Shown here piece by piece: positions 57,827-64,000 of a DNA stretch of 64,000 nt. Under the pieces are notes generated by a model that made no database searches, had not been told where the DNA came from, and worked only from the letters and a program-made list of their open reading frames with translations. The position numbers and the translations under genes are program-made. Location: assembly GCF_001693515.2 (NCBI RefSeq), contig NZ_CP042968.1, positions 1,550,001 through 1,614,000 of the forward strand, in the 5' to 3' direction. The DNA is from Bradyrhizobium paxllaeri. Lineage in GTDB: Bacteria; Pseudomonadota; Alphaproteobacteria; Rhizobiales; Xanthobacteraceae. How positions within the stretch are numbered: the first letter of the stretch is position 1; every line of letters begins with the position of its first letter.

Positions 57827-59008
57827 ATGAACAGCCCCAGCCGGGTCATTACTTTCGTCAACGCCGCCCATTTCATCGACCATTATGCGATGCTCATTTT
57901 TGCGGCTGCCGTCATCATCATGGGGCCGGCGCTCGGCATGGCCTATTCGGAGCTGTTGCCATACGCCACCCCCGGTTTCGTCGCTTTCGGGGCGGGCTCG
58001 CTGATCACCGGCTGGCTCGGCGACCGCTGGAGCCGGCGCCACATGATGGTGATCTTCTTTCTCGGCATCGGCGCGTCGATGATCGCCGTCGGCTTCGTCT
58101 CGAGCCCGCTGCAGCTCGGCGCGGCGCTGCTGGCGATCGGCCTGTTCGCCTCGATCTATCATCCGGTCGGCACCGCGATGATCGTGTCCTATGCCGACCG
58201 GCTCGGCCGCGAGATGGGCCTGAACGGCGTCTGGGGCAATCTCGGCGTCGCGTCCTCCGCGCTGGTCACCGGCGTGATCGGGCAATATCTCGGCTGGCGC
58301 TGGGCGTTCATCGCGCCCGGCATCGTCACCATCCTGATCGGCGTCGCCTTTGCGCTGATGGTGGTGCACGAGGACCGCACCGGCACCAAACAGGCGGCGG
58401 CGCAGGCGCGCATCGCGAAGCAGGACATGTGGCGGGCGCTGCTGGCCCTGCTGATCGTGGTGATCGCGATTTCCACCACCTTCAACGCCATCACGGTGGC
58501 GATGCCAAAGCTGTTCGCCGAGCGGCTGGCCGGCGTGACCAACAGCCCGGCGCTGCTCGGGGTCATCGCGGCCGGCGTCTATGTGTTCGGCGCGATGACG
58601 CAGTATACGATCGGCAAGCTGATCGACCATTATTCGCTGAAGACGGTGATGCTGCCGCTGTCGTTCCTGCTGGCGCCGTTCATGTATGTCGCGGCCACGC
58701 TGTCGAACCTGCCGCTGATCATTGCTTCCATCGGCATCGTGATGGGCGCGTTCGGCCAGGTCACCGTCAACGACGCCATGGTCGGCAAATACACCACCGA
58801 GGAATGGCGCTCGCGCGCCTATTCGGTGCGCTATTTCGTCGGCTTTACCGCAGCCGGCGCCTCCGTCGGCCTGGTGGCATGGCTTTATGAAATGGGCGGC
58901 TTCTCCACCATGCTGCAGGCATTCGGCGCGCTGTGCCTGCTGGTGATCGTGGCCGCCATCATCCTGCCGCAGGAGATCAAGGTGCCGGCGGCGCAATCCG
59001 CGCCATAG
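57827..59008 (+). CDS. MFS transporter
   Basis: A 393-residue polytopic membrane protein of the major facilitator superfamily with about 12 hydrophobic segments. GWLGDRWSRRHMMVIFF (about 63-79) is the conserved loop 2-3 motif. HPVGTAMIVSYADRLGREMGLNG and GWRWAFIAPGIVTILIG are typical of the N-terminal half; a central cytoplasmic loop has RTGTKQAAAQARIAKQDM. The substrate cannot be inferred. The gene is divergent from an AraC regulator that may sense the same compound. Confidence 0.9.
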   Translation: MNSPSRVITFVNAAHFIDHYAMLIFAAAVIIMGPALGMAYSELLPYATPGFVAFGAGSLITGWLGDRWSRRHMMVIFFLGIGASMIAVGFVSSPLQLGAALLAIGLFASIYHPVGTAMIVSYADRLGREMGLNGVWGNLGVASSALVTGVIGQYLGWRWAFIAPGIVTILIGVAFALMVVHEDRTGTKQAAAQARIAKQDMWRALLALLIVVIAISTTFNAITVAMPKLFAERLAGVTNSPALLGVIAAGVYVFGAMTQYTIGKLIDHYSLKTVMLPLSFLLAPFMYVAATLSNLPLIIASIGIVMGAFGQVTVNDAMVGKYTTEEWRSRAYSVRYFVGFTAAGASVGLVAWLYEMGGFSTMLQAFGALCLLVIVAAIILPQEIKVPAAQSAP

Positions 59009-59022
59009 AACATGAAACAAAT

Positions 59023-59781
59023 TCATTCGATCTTGGGCAGCACCATCTTCAGGTGATGGTCCGAGATCTGCATCAGGCCCTGGAAGGGGTGGCTGAGATC
59101 GACGATCAAAAACAGCGCGCTCGATACCGAGAGCGCGAAAACGAGCGTTGATGTCACGACGATCAACCCCGGTTCCGCGAACAGGCTGAAACTCGCGAAG
59201 ATCACCGCCAGCCAGAACACCAGCACGATAAAGAACGGCAGAGGTATCGCGTCGTCGGCCTGCGTGAACACGAGAAGCCGCGTCCGGCCCATGTCGGTGG
59301 TGATCTGGATGATGCGGGATTTCAGCGAGGTCTGTTCCGCGTTGACGGGATTGAGGCCTTCGACCGCCCGGTAGAATCGTTCGGCCGTCTCGCTGACGAC
59401 GAAATTGGGATCGCCGCCTTTGCCTGCGGCGTTCTCCCGCCAGATGCGGGCGGCCGCGGACGGGATGATTTCACGGAGCAGGGTGCGCGCCGCTTTCGCC
59501 TCCGGCCCGTATTTGGTCAGCATCTCGTCGACCAGCACCGCATTGGTGCCGAGTTGTCTTAAATTGCTGTTCTGGTTGTCGTAGGTGTTCTTCGCCGACG
59601 CGATCATCAGGCCGATCACGAGTGCGGCCAAGGTGGAGAGGAAGCCGGCGCTGAGGCGGATCGCTTCCTTGGCGCCGCCTTCGAGCAGTTCGGCCGGCAG
59701 GGCGCGCCTCAGGCCTGTGCCGAGGGCCACGCCGATCAGGATCGTGGCGAAGGAGGCCAGGAACGCGGCGGTCGAACTCAT
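59023..59781 (-). CDS. DUF4239 membrane protein
   Basis: A 252-residue membrane protein of the DUF4239 (bestrophin-like) family of unknown function. Hydrophobic segments lie at about 5-22, 44-62, 183-205 and 208-230; the middle (about 65-175) is a soluble helical domain containing NTYDNQNSNLRQLGTNAVLVD, the family hallmark. It ends near LSHPFQGLMQISDHHLKMVL. It is convergent with the MFS gene, 14 bp away, and stands alone. Confidence 0.82.
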   Translation of the reverse strand: MSSTAAFLASFATILIGVALGTGLRRALPAELLEGGAKEAIRLSAGFLSTLAALVIGLMIASAKNTYDNQNSNLRQLGTNAVLVDEMLTKYGPEAKAARTLLREIIPSAAARIWRENAAGKGGDPNFVVSETAERFYRAVEGLNPVNAEQTSLKSRIIQITTDMGRTRLLVFTQADDAIPLPFFIVLVFWLAVIFASFSLFAEPGLIVVTSTLVFALSVSSALFLIVDLSHPFQGLMQISDHHLKMVLPKIE

Positions 59782-59959
59782 GCTGTCATCACTCTGTCAT
59801 GCTGCAGGTGGCTGGACGGTCATTCGCAAGCCTAGCAAGTCCGGCCTGTCCGGTGGCCCGCCTTGCGACGATTTGTTGCGGCGCAATACATCGAGGAGAA
59901 CGTAGCTAAATCAAACAGAACACTTGACCATCGCCATCCTCCTTGTGTGAGGTGCGCGC

Positions 59960-60376
59960 ATGACCCGAATCCGGCTTTTCCTTTGCATCATTGCAATATC
60001 ACTGCCTTCGCTGGCGGCAGCGCAGACCATGAATTTCGAAAAAGCGGGGGCCATGCTGGCCGCCAGTTGCGGCAAGGACATCGACGACAATTGCCGCGGC
60101 GTCAATCTCGACGCGACGCGTCTGCGGGAGTGCCTCGGCCGCAACCAGGACGTGGTGTCGGCGAAGTGCAGGACCGATTATCCCCAGGCCCTCGGCGCGA
60201 TCCAGGCGCGCATTACCGCGCGCACTTCCCTTGTAAAACTGTGCAATTGGGAGCTGAACCGTTTTTGCGGCGAGGTGCGGCAGGACCCCGTCAAGGGCCT
60301 GCAATGCCTGTTGGAATCGACCAAGAAAGCGACCCCGAACTGTAACAAGGCGATCAGCGCGGCGGGATATCAATGA
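59960..60376 (+). CDS. Exported cysteine-rich repeat protein
   Basis: A 138-residue protein with a signal peptide (MTRIRLFLCIIAISLPSLAAA) and two copies of a Cys-rich motif like that of the GLG1/CFR repeat family: CGKDIDDNCRGVNLDATRLRECL with AKC, and CNWELNRFCGEVRQDPVKGL with CL and NC. The eight or so mature cysteines suggest a disulphide-bonded periplasmic protein. The function is unknown. Its stop codon overlaps the start of the OmpA-like gene by 4 bp, so the two are coupled. Confidence 0.82.
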   Translation: MTRIRLFLCIIAISLPSLAAAQTMNFEKAGAMLAASCGKDIDDNCRGVNLDATRLRECLGRNQDVVSAKCRTDYPQALGAIQARITARTSLVKLCNWELNRFCGEVRQDPVKGLQCLLESTKKATPNCNKAISAAGYQ

Positions 60377-61056
60377 TGCGGTGGACAAGCGGAAAGCTGC
60401 GCGACATCGGCCTTTTGCTGGGCGCCCTGTCCCTGATGGCCTGGCCGACGGCCGCGGCGCGTGCGCAAACGGCGACGTCGACCGCAGATATCATTGAGAA
60501 GCTTGCCGTCGAAGCCGAGTCGGATCTCGATCTGCCTGCGTTGCGCCAGCAGGCTGCCGATCGCATCAAGGCTAGGGCGGATGCGCAGCCGCAAAAGCGG
60601 CCGCCGATCGCGCCGCAATTGACGAAACTGCCGCAGCTCCGTTTCGACGTCGTGTTCGACCAGGACTCTTCCCTGATCCGCCCGGCCTCCTACCAGACCA
60701 TCGGCAGCATCGCCGACGCGCTCACGGACCCGAAGACGCGGCCCTACCGTTATCTGATCGTCGATCACGTCGAGTCCGCCGGAAGGCGCGACCATAATCT
60801 GATCCTGAGCCAGCGCCGCGCCGAATCGATCCGCGACGTGCTGGTGAATACCTTCAAGGTCGCGCCGAAACGGCTTCAGGCGCTTGGCTTGGGCGAAGAA
60901 CAGTTGCAGGATGTCAACCGTCCGGCGTCGCCTGCCAATGCGCGCGTGCAGATCATTGTGATCGGCAAGTTTGAAACGGCCGAGCCGGCCAAGCCGGCAA
61001 CGCCGGCCGCGGCGACACAAAAAGGCGGCGCCGGGGCAAAGAAAAAGAAACAGTGA
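60373..61056 (+). CDS. OmpA-family C-terminal-like exported protein
   Basis: A 227-residue protein with a signal peptide (about 1-31, ending ARAQ), a helical region, and an OmpA-like peptidoglycan-binding domain (about 85-200): LRFDVVFDQDSSLIRPASYQTIGSIADAL, then HNLILSQRRAESIRDVLV and NRPASPANARVQIIVIG. The usual catalytic-type TD..G motif is replaced by VDHVESAGRRDHN. The tail is Lys/Ala-rich. It is translationally coupled to the Cys-rich gene upstream and followed 49 bp later by a solute-binding protein gene. Confidence 0.85.
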   Translation: MMRWTSGKLRDIGLLLGALSLMAWPTAAARAQTATSTADIIEKLAVEAESDLDLPALRQQAADRIKARADAQPQKRPPIAPQLTKLPQLRFDVVFDQDSSLIRPASYQTIGSIADALTDPKTRPYRYLIVDHVESAGRRDHNLILSQRRAESIRDVLVNTFKVAPKRLQALGLGEEQLQDVNRPASPANARVQIIVIGKFETAEPAKPATPAAATQKGGAGAKKKKQ

Positions 61057-61105
61057 TCATCCGTGAAAGGATGGGCGGCGCCAGCCGCCAGGGGAGGAGC
61101 TCCCG

Positions 61106-61909
61106 ATGTTCAATCAGTTCCGGCCGGGAATGTCCGGCCTCCTTCTGGGATTAGCCATCATGACGACAACGCCCGCCGGCGCCGACGCGCTGAAAGACGA
61201 GATCGCGCCGACGGGGAAGCTGCGGGTGGCGATCGCGATCAGTCCGGCCGGCGGCGCATTCTGGTCGACCAAGACCGAAACCGGCTACGCCGGCGTGCCG
61301 GTCGATCTCGGCAAGGCAATGGCGGAGCAACTCGGCGTTCCCGTCGAATATGTCGCGCACAACAATTCCGGGCAAATCGTTGACGCTGCATCGAAAGGCA
61401 CTTGGGACATCACCTTCCTGCCGAAGGATCCCGAGCGGGAGGGCCGGATGTCGTTCGGCCCGATCTATGAAGTTGCTGATGCGACCTACATCGTCAAGCC
61501 GGGTTCGACGGTGACGAATTTTGCGACGCTGGATCAACCCGGCATCAAGGTCGCCGCGGTCAACAACACGACCACGATGCGCGGCGCGATCGCGCATCTG
61601 AAGAACGCCAAGGTCACAGGATACCAGACCTACGACGAAATCTTCGGCCTGCTCAAGGCCGGCGAGATCGACGCTTTCGCGCTGTCGCGCGACCAGCTCA
61701 ACGCCATGGCAAAGCAGATCCCGGGTACCCGCGTGCTGGACGAAACCTTCAAGCAAACGGTCACGGCGGTGGCGGTACCGCCCAATCATCCGCTGTCGCG
61801 GGCGTTCGCGGTCAAGTTTATGAACGAAGCGATCGCCAATGGCATGTTGCGCAAGGCCTATGACAATAACGGCCTGAAGGACCGGCCGGTGCGGACGCAG
61901 ACGAAATAG
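61106..61909 (+). CDS. Periplasmic solute-binding protein (amino-acid-type, family 3)
   Basis: A 267-residue protein with a signal peptide (about 1-29, ending TPAGADA) and the type-3 solute-binding fold: LRVAIAISPAGGAFWSTKTETGYAGVPVDLGKAMAEQLG (in family order), DAASKGTWDITFLPKDPERE and DEIFGLLKAGEIDAFALSRDQL. The GYAGVPVDLGKAMA motif is the ligand-domain hallmark. No ABC permease or ATPase is adjacent, so it may serve a distant transporter or a sensor. A strong AGGGGAGG ribosome-binding site precedes the ATG. Confidence 0.88.
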   Translation: MFNQFRPGMSGLLLGLAIMTTTPAGADALKDEIAPTGKLRVAIAISPAGGAFWSTKTETGYAGVPVDLGKAMAEQLGVPVEYVAHNNSGQIVDAASKGTWDITFLPKDPEREGRMSFGPIYEVADATYIVKPGSTVTNFATLDQPGIKVAAVNNTTTMRGAIAHLKNAKVTGYQTYDEIFGLLKAGEIDAFALSRDQLNAMAKQIPGTRVLDETFKQTVTAVAVPPNHPLSRAFAVKFMNEAIANGMLRKAYDNNGLKDRPVRTQTK

Positions 61910-62228
61910 GCCGCCGTGAGCCCATAAACGTGGTGGCATGGCGCGACGAAGATTATGTCCGCTTTGTCTCGTGAGCGACCAAATTTGCGCGGCACCGCAA
62001 TATGTCGCGAAGGGCCAGATTCGGTCCTCATAATGCGCAGGCGCAGACGGCCGGTCTTCCTCCGGGATCGGAAAGACACGGGCGTGCAGTTGCCCGGCCC
62101 ATGCGTTGTTTCGACCTGGCGGCTAAGGTAGTGGACCCTCCGGGGCGAGGCCGCTAGGCGCGCTTGCTACGCTTCGCCGTCTCGCATTGTTTGTTGCAGC
62201 CGGCATCGAGCCGCTTGCAGCGATTCCT
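61910..62228. other. 319-bp intergenic region with one copy of a 65-bp repeat
   Basis: No gene is recognised. It contains the first copy (61955-62019) of a 65-bp direct repeat whose second copy is at 62913-62977. The rest shows no strong hairpin with a T-run. Confidence 0.5.
61955..62019 (+). repeat. 65-bp direct repeat, copy 1
   Basis: Begins ATGTCCGCTTTGTCTCGTGA and matches 62913-62977 at 54 of 65 positions without gaps, counted by eye. The two copies flank the methyltransferase-like gene in direct orientation. Confidence 0.75.
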
Positions 62229-62732
62229 TTATGCGGCTCGCCATGGCGTCAACCGCGGAATCCAGCGCGGCACATTAGTCCGAAAGCTCTCGTACTCCGT
62301 GCCGAATGTTTGCTTGAGCGTCGGTTCTTCGTACATCACCACAAAGACATGAAAAAAAAGCCAGAGTAGCGCGCCGTACCAGAAGAGACGCCAGTCACCA
62401 AACAAAACGGCCTGACCAAAAATGACTGCGACGACCGCGATGTAGATCGGATTTCGCACGTAGCGATAAAGGCCAGTCACTACGAGCTTTTGAGTCGGCG
62501 CGATGGGGGCAGGCGTCCCCAGTCCCTCCAGCGCAAAACGGGCAAATGAATCCACAAGTCCGGGCACTCCGGCGAGGATCAATATCCCGCCGAGGATGCG
62601 GGTTAGATCGACGCCGAAGAAAGCTGGCCGAAATTCCCACTGCGTGACCCACCAGGGGACGAAGCCTGCCAGCACCAACGGCGCAATGACGAAGAACAGA
62701 GCGGAGCCCAAGACGGCAATTGCTTTCGACAT
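62229..62732 (-). CDS. Isoprenylcysteine carboxyl methyltransferase-like membrane protein
   Basis: A 167-residue integral membrane protein of the ICMT/PEMT-like methyltransferase superfamily, which uses S-adenosylmethionine. Hydrophobic segments lie at about 5-25, 45-62 and 95-130. The signature GLYRYVRNPIYIAVVAVIFG and EEPTLKQTFGTEYESF (cofactor and Glu motif) are clear. ATG 62732 (MSKAIAVLGSALFFV) has GGGAG at 7 nt; the frame extends to 62774 without a better site. The substrate in bacteria is unknown. It lies between two copies of a 65-bp repeat. Confidence 0.88.
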   Translation of the reverse strand: MSKAIAVLGSALFFVIAPLVLAGFVPWWVTQWEFRPAFFGVDLTRILGGILILAGVPGLVDSFARFALEGLGTPAPIAPTQKLVVTGLYRYVRNPIYIAVVAVIFGQAVLFGDWRLFWYGALLWLFFHVFVVMYEEPTLKQTFGTEYESFRTNVPRWIPRLTPWRAA

Positions 62733-62912
62733 TGCGCGCTCCCACGACCCGACAAGAATAGCTTGGCAAATCACTTTTTGCTACGAGCATTGAACTCGGC
62801 TCCACAATCAGTTGTCCCGGCCGTCGAGTTCTCTTCACCTCGCTTCTGATCTTCAGGCTGAGTCCGGTATGGGTCATCTTCAGCTGATTCAGCCAGGACT
62901 ATCGGCCGGTTA

Positions 62913-62977
62913 ATGTCCGCTTTGCCCCGTGACCGACCAAGCTTGCGCAGCGGCGCAATAAGTCGCGAAAGGCCACA
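62913..62977 (+). repeat. 65-bp direct repeat, copy 2
   Basis: Begins ATGTCCGCTTTGCCCCGTGA and matches copy 1 (61955-62019) at 54 of 65 positions. The end lies 15 bp before the stop codon of the cupin gene. Confidence 0.75.
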
Positions 62978-62992
62978 AGATGACGCGATCCA

Positions 62993-63346
62993 CTATGCCG
63001 TCTTGCGTGGTGCCGCCGTTCTGGCGTCGCCGGTATTCGGCGTTCCGGTCGGTTCGATGAGCAACAGGTGTACTTCCTCGCGGGCGACCGGGCGATGCTC
63101 GACGCCCTTTGGAACGATGTACATTTCGCCGGGGCCGATCGTGATCGTTCGGTCGCGCAGCTGGATGTCGAGAACGCCCTTCAGGACGAGAAAGAAATCA
63201 TCCGTATCATCGTGCTTGTGCCAGACGAACTCGTCCTTCACCTTTACGACCATCACATCATAGTCATTGAGTTGCGCAACGGTTCTTGGCGACCAATACT
63301 CATTGAACGTGGCCAGTTTGTCCGTCAGGCTGATCTTGTCGCTCAT
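62993..63346 (-). CDS. Small cupin-domain protein
   Basis: A 117-residue single-domain cupin. The metal-binding motif 1 is VWHKHDDTDDFFLVLKGVLDI (His, His, Asp/Glu positions), and motif 2 is GPGEMYIVPKGVEHRPVA with the last His. Such proteins bind a divalent metal and act as small isomerases, dioxygenases or binding proteins; the function cannot be told. ATG 63346 (MSDKISLTDKLATFNEY) with AAGG upstream is chosen; a longer frame reaching 63529 passes through an intergenic repeat and is rejected. Confidence 0.85.
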   Translation of the reverse strand: MSDKISLTDKLATFNEYWSPRTVAQLNDYDVMVVKVKDEFVWHKHDDTDDFFLVLKGVLDIQLRDRTITIGPGEMYIVPKGVEHRPVAREEVHLLLIEPTGTPNTGDARTAAPRKTA

Positions 63347-63400
63347 CGTTGCACCTTCCTTGAGGCGGGCTGACCCGTCGAGGTCTGAGGATAGTCCTTC

Positions 63401-63483
63401 CGTCATTCCGGGGCGGTGCAAAGCCTCGAACCCGAATCCATCGAGCCTCGAACGCACCAACGCCTTGCGCGCCCCGGAATGAC
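63401..63483. repeat. Palindromic repeat (CGTCATTCCGGGGCG type)
   Basis: CGTCATTCCGGGGCG at 63401-63415 is matched by CGCCCCGGAATGAC at 63470-63483, with imperfect pairing inside. I recognise the ends as those of a frequent Bradyrhizobium intergenic repeat; this copy has a diverged centre. Confidence 0.78.
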
Positions 63484-63516
63484 TGATAGGGCGGACTGCG
63501 CGGCTGGCGCAACATC

Positions 63517-63530
63517 TGTGCAACTGCACA
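63517..63530. promoter_or_regulatory. Inverted repeat, candidate enhancer for the sigma-54 promoter
   Basis: TGTGCA-AC-TGCACA is a perfect 14-bp palindrome about 97 bp upstream of the -24 element, a usual distance for the binding site of a sigma-54 activator. The half-site resembles, but does not match exactly, the NtrC consensus. Confidence 0.4.
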
Positions 63531-63626
63531 AATACAAGGCATCAGTCTCAGTCGGGACATCCTGCGATAAGTCCATAACCACGTAGAAATACGCGCTTTT
63601 TCTAAGCCTGCGGCGCGATTTCGGGT

Positions 63627-63642
63627 TGGCACATCGATTGCT
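63627..63642 (+). promoter_or_regulatory. Sigma-54 (RpoN) promoter
   Basis: TGGCAC-ATCGA-TTGCT fits the -24/-12 consensus TGGCACG-N4-TTGCW, with exactly 10 bp between the GG and GC dinucleotides. Transcription would start near 63653, 284 nt before the next ATG. Confidence 0.7.
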
Positions 63643-63936
63643 TAATCCTGTCTCAGTCAATGACGACTGCCGTCCTTTTCGGATTGCCAAGGCCAGCGTT
63701 GGCCGAAGGCGTTGGGATCAAGCAGCCTCGCGTGAGGTGCTTCGAGCAGTCTTCGGGACTACCTCACGATAGCTCGCGCGTCCCAAGTCCCCGATCGGCG
63801 TGACCTGCGTCGTTCCGTGCCGTTCAGAGGCGGCGCGGGATTCGTCGCGCGCGAGGACGGCAAGATTTTCACTCAATCGGTGCACGGCTGCGCAGCATCC
63901 GGCGCGCTCTAACGTTGTCTCGAAAGGGGAACAGGA

Positions 63937-64000
63937 ATGGCCTATCTCGCGCCTTCGGAATTCGTGACCAAGATGGTCGACGCCGGAGAATCCAAGATCT
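63937..64000 (+). CDS. Formate/nitrite transporter family protein, 5' end only
   Basis: Only the first 21 codons are inside the window (MAYLAPSEFVTKMVDAGESK...). This N terminus matches proteins of the FocA/NirC formate-nitrite channel family in Bradyrhizobium as I recall them. GGGGAACAGGA precedes the ATG. The sigma-54 promoter upstream would suit a nitrogen-regulated nitrite or formate channel (inference). Too little sequence is visible for certainty. Confidence 0.55.
   Translation, partial: MAYLAPSEFVTKMVDAGESKI

Larger units (their letters stand above)
63347..63936. other. 590-bp regulatory region upstream of the right-edge gene
   Basis: Contains a palindromic repeat (63401-63483), an inverted repeat at 63517-63530, a sigma-54 promoter at 63627-63642, and two hairpins in the presumed leader: GGCCA/TGGCC at 63691-63704 and CGTGAGGT/ACCTCACG at 63732-63739 and 63762-63769. 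A 47-codon frame from ATG 63660 has no recognisable product. Confidence 0.6.

Noticed and set aside
63660..63803. 47-codon frame in the leader of the right-edge gene
   Set aside because: No ribosome-binding site is seen and its product is not recognisable; hairpins occupy the same bases.

Overview
The window reads as chromosome of a Bradyrhizobium-like alphaproteobacterium (Nitrobacteraceae). The evidence is the high-GC coding sequence, the gene families present, and at least five intergenic palindromic repeats of kinds I recognise from Bradyrhizobium/Rhodopseudomonas genomes. No rRNA, tRNA, CRISPR array, prophage or insertion sequence was seen. Almost all coding space is housekeeping or accessory metabolism. 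The most unusual object is an apparently ORF-less group II intron at 54744-55433.

Layout. 1-2.9 kb: 3' part of a LigD-type NHEJ ligase/polymerase, a tiny DUF3309 membrane protein and a PHA-granule-region protein. 2.9-19.1 kb: a tightly packed leftward operon treS/maltokinase-glgB-glgX-treZ-treY, with malQ and a GH15 glucoamylase-like gene diverging rightward. Together these build, branch, debranch and convert alpha-glucans to trehalose and free sugars. 19.0-20.1 kb: an AraC-type regulator, then about 0.9 kb without a recognisable gene. 21.0-28.4 kb: a leftward sugar-phosphate operon (transaldolase-glucose-6-phosphate isomerase fusion, gnd, zwf, pgl, gluconokinase, HAD phosphatase) that feeds hexose phosphate into the oxidative pentose phosphate pathway.

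28.6-30.1 kb: three small exported proteins, one of them DsrE-like. 30.6-35.4 kb: the prkA-yeaH-spoVR stress operon. 35.4-40.1 kb: a leftward 2-oxoacid:ferredoxin oxidoreductase (KorAB) operon with its own FAD/Fe-S oxidoreductase. 40.3-43.8 kb: chromate transporter, membrane acyltransferase and a ferredoxin-fold protein. 43.8-48.2 kb: pqqABCDE (pqqA is a 26-residue peptide gene) plus a prolyl aminopeptidase. 48.5-51.0 kb: a DUF6894 protein, an exported sorbosone-dehydrogenase-type beta-propeller that may use PQQ, and a dihaem cytochrome c.

51.1-54.7 kb: amidase, glutathione peroxidase, DUF3297 and serA. 54.7-55.45 kb: the intron, lodged in one arm of a perfect palindrome. 55.5-59.8 kb: malonyl-CoA decarboxylase, AraC regulator, MFS transporter and DUF4239 protein. 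60-61.9 kb: three exported proteins (Cys-rich, OmpA-like, solute-binding). 62.2-63.4 kb: a methyltransferase-like membrane protein and a cupin. The right edge holds the first 21 codons of a formate/nitrite-transporter-type gene, 284 nt downstream of a consensus sigma-54 promoter.

Functions are assigned by recognition of protein families and motifs; no database search was run. Regulatory sites are motif matches only.
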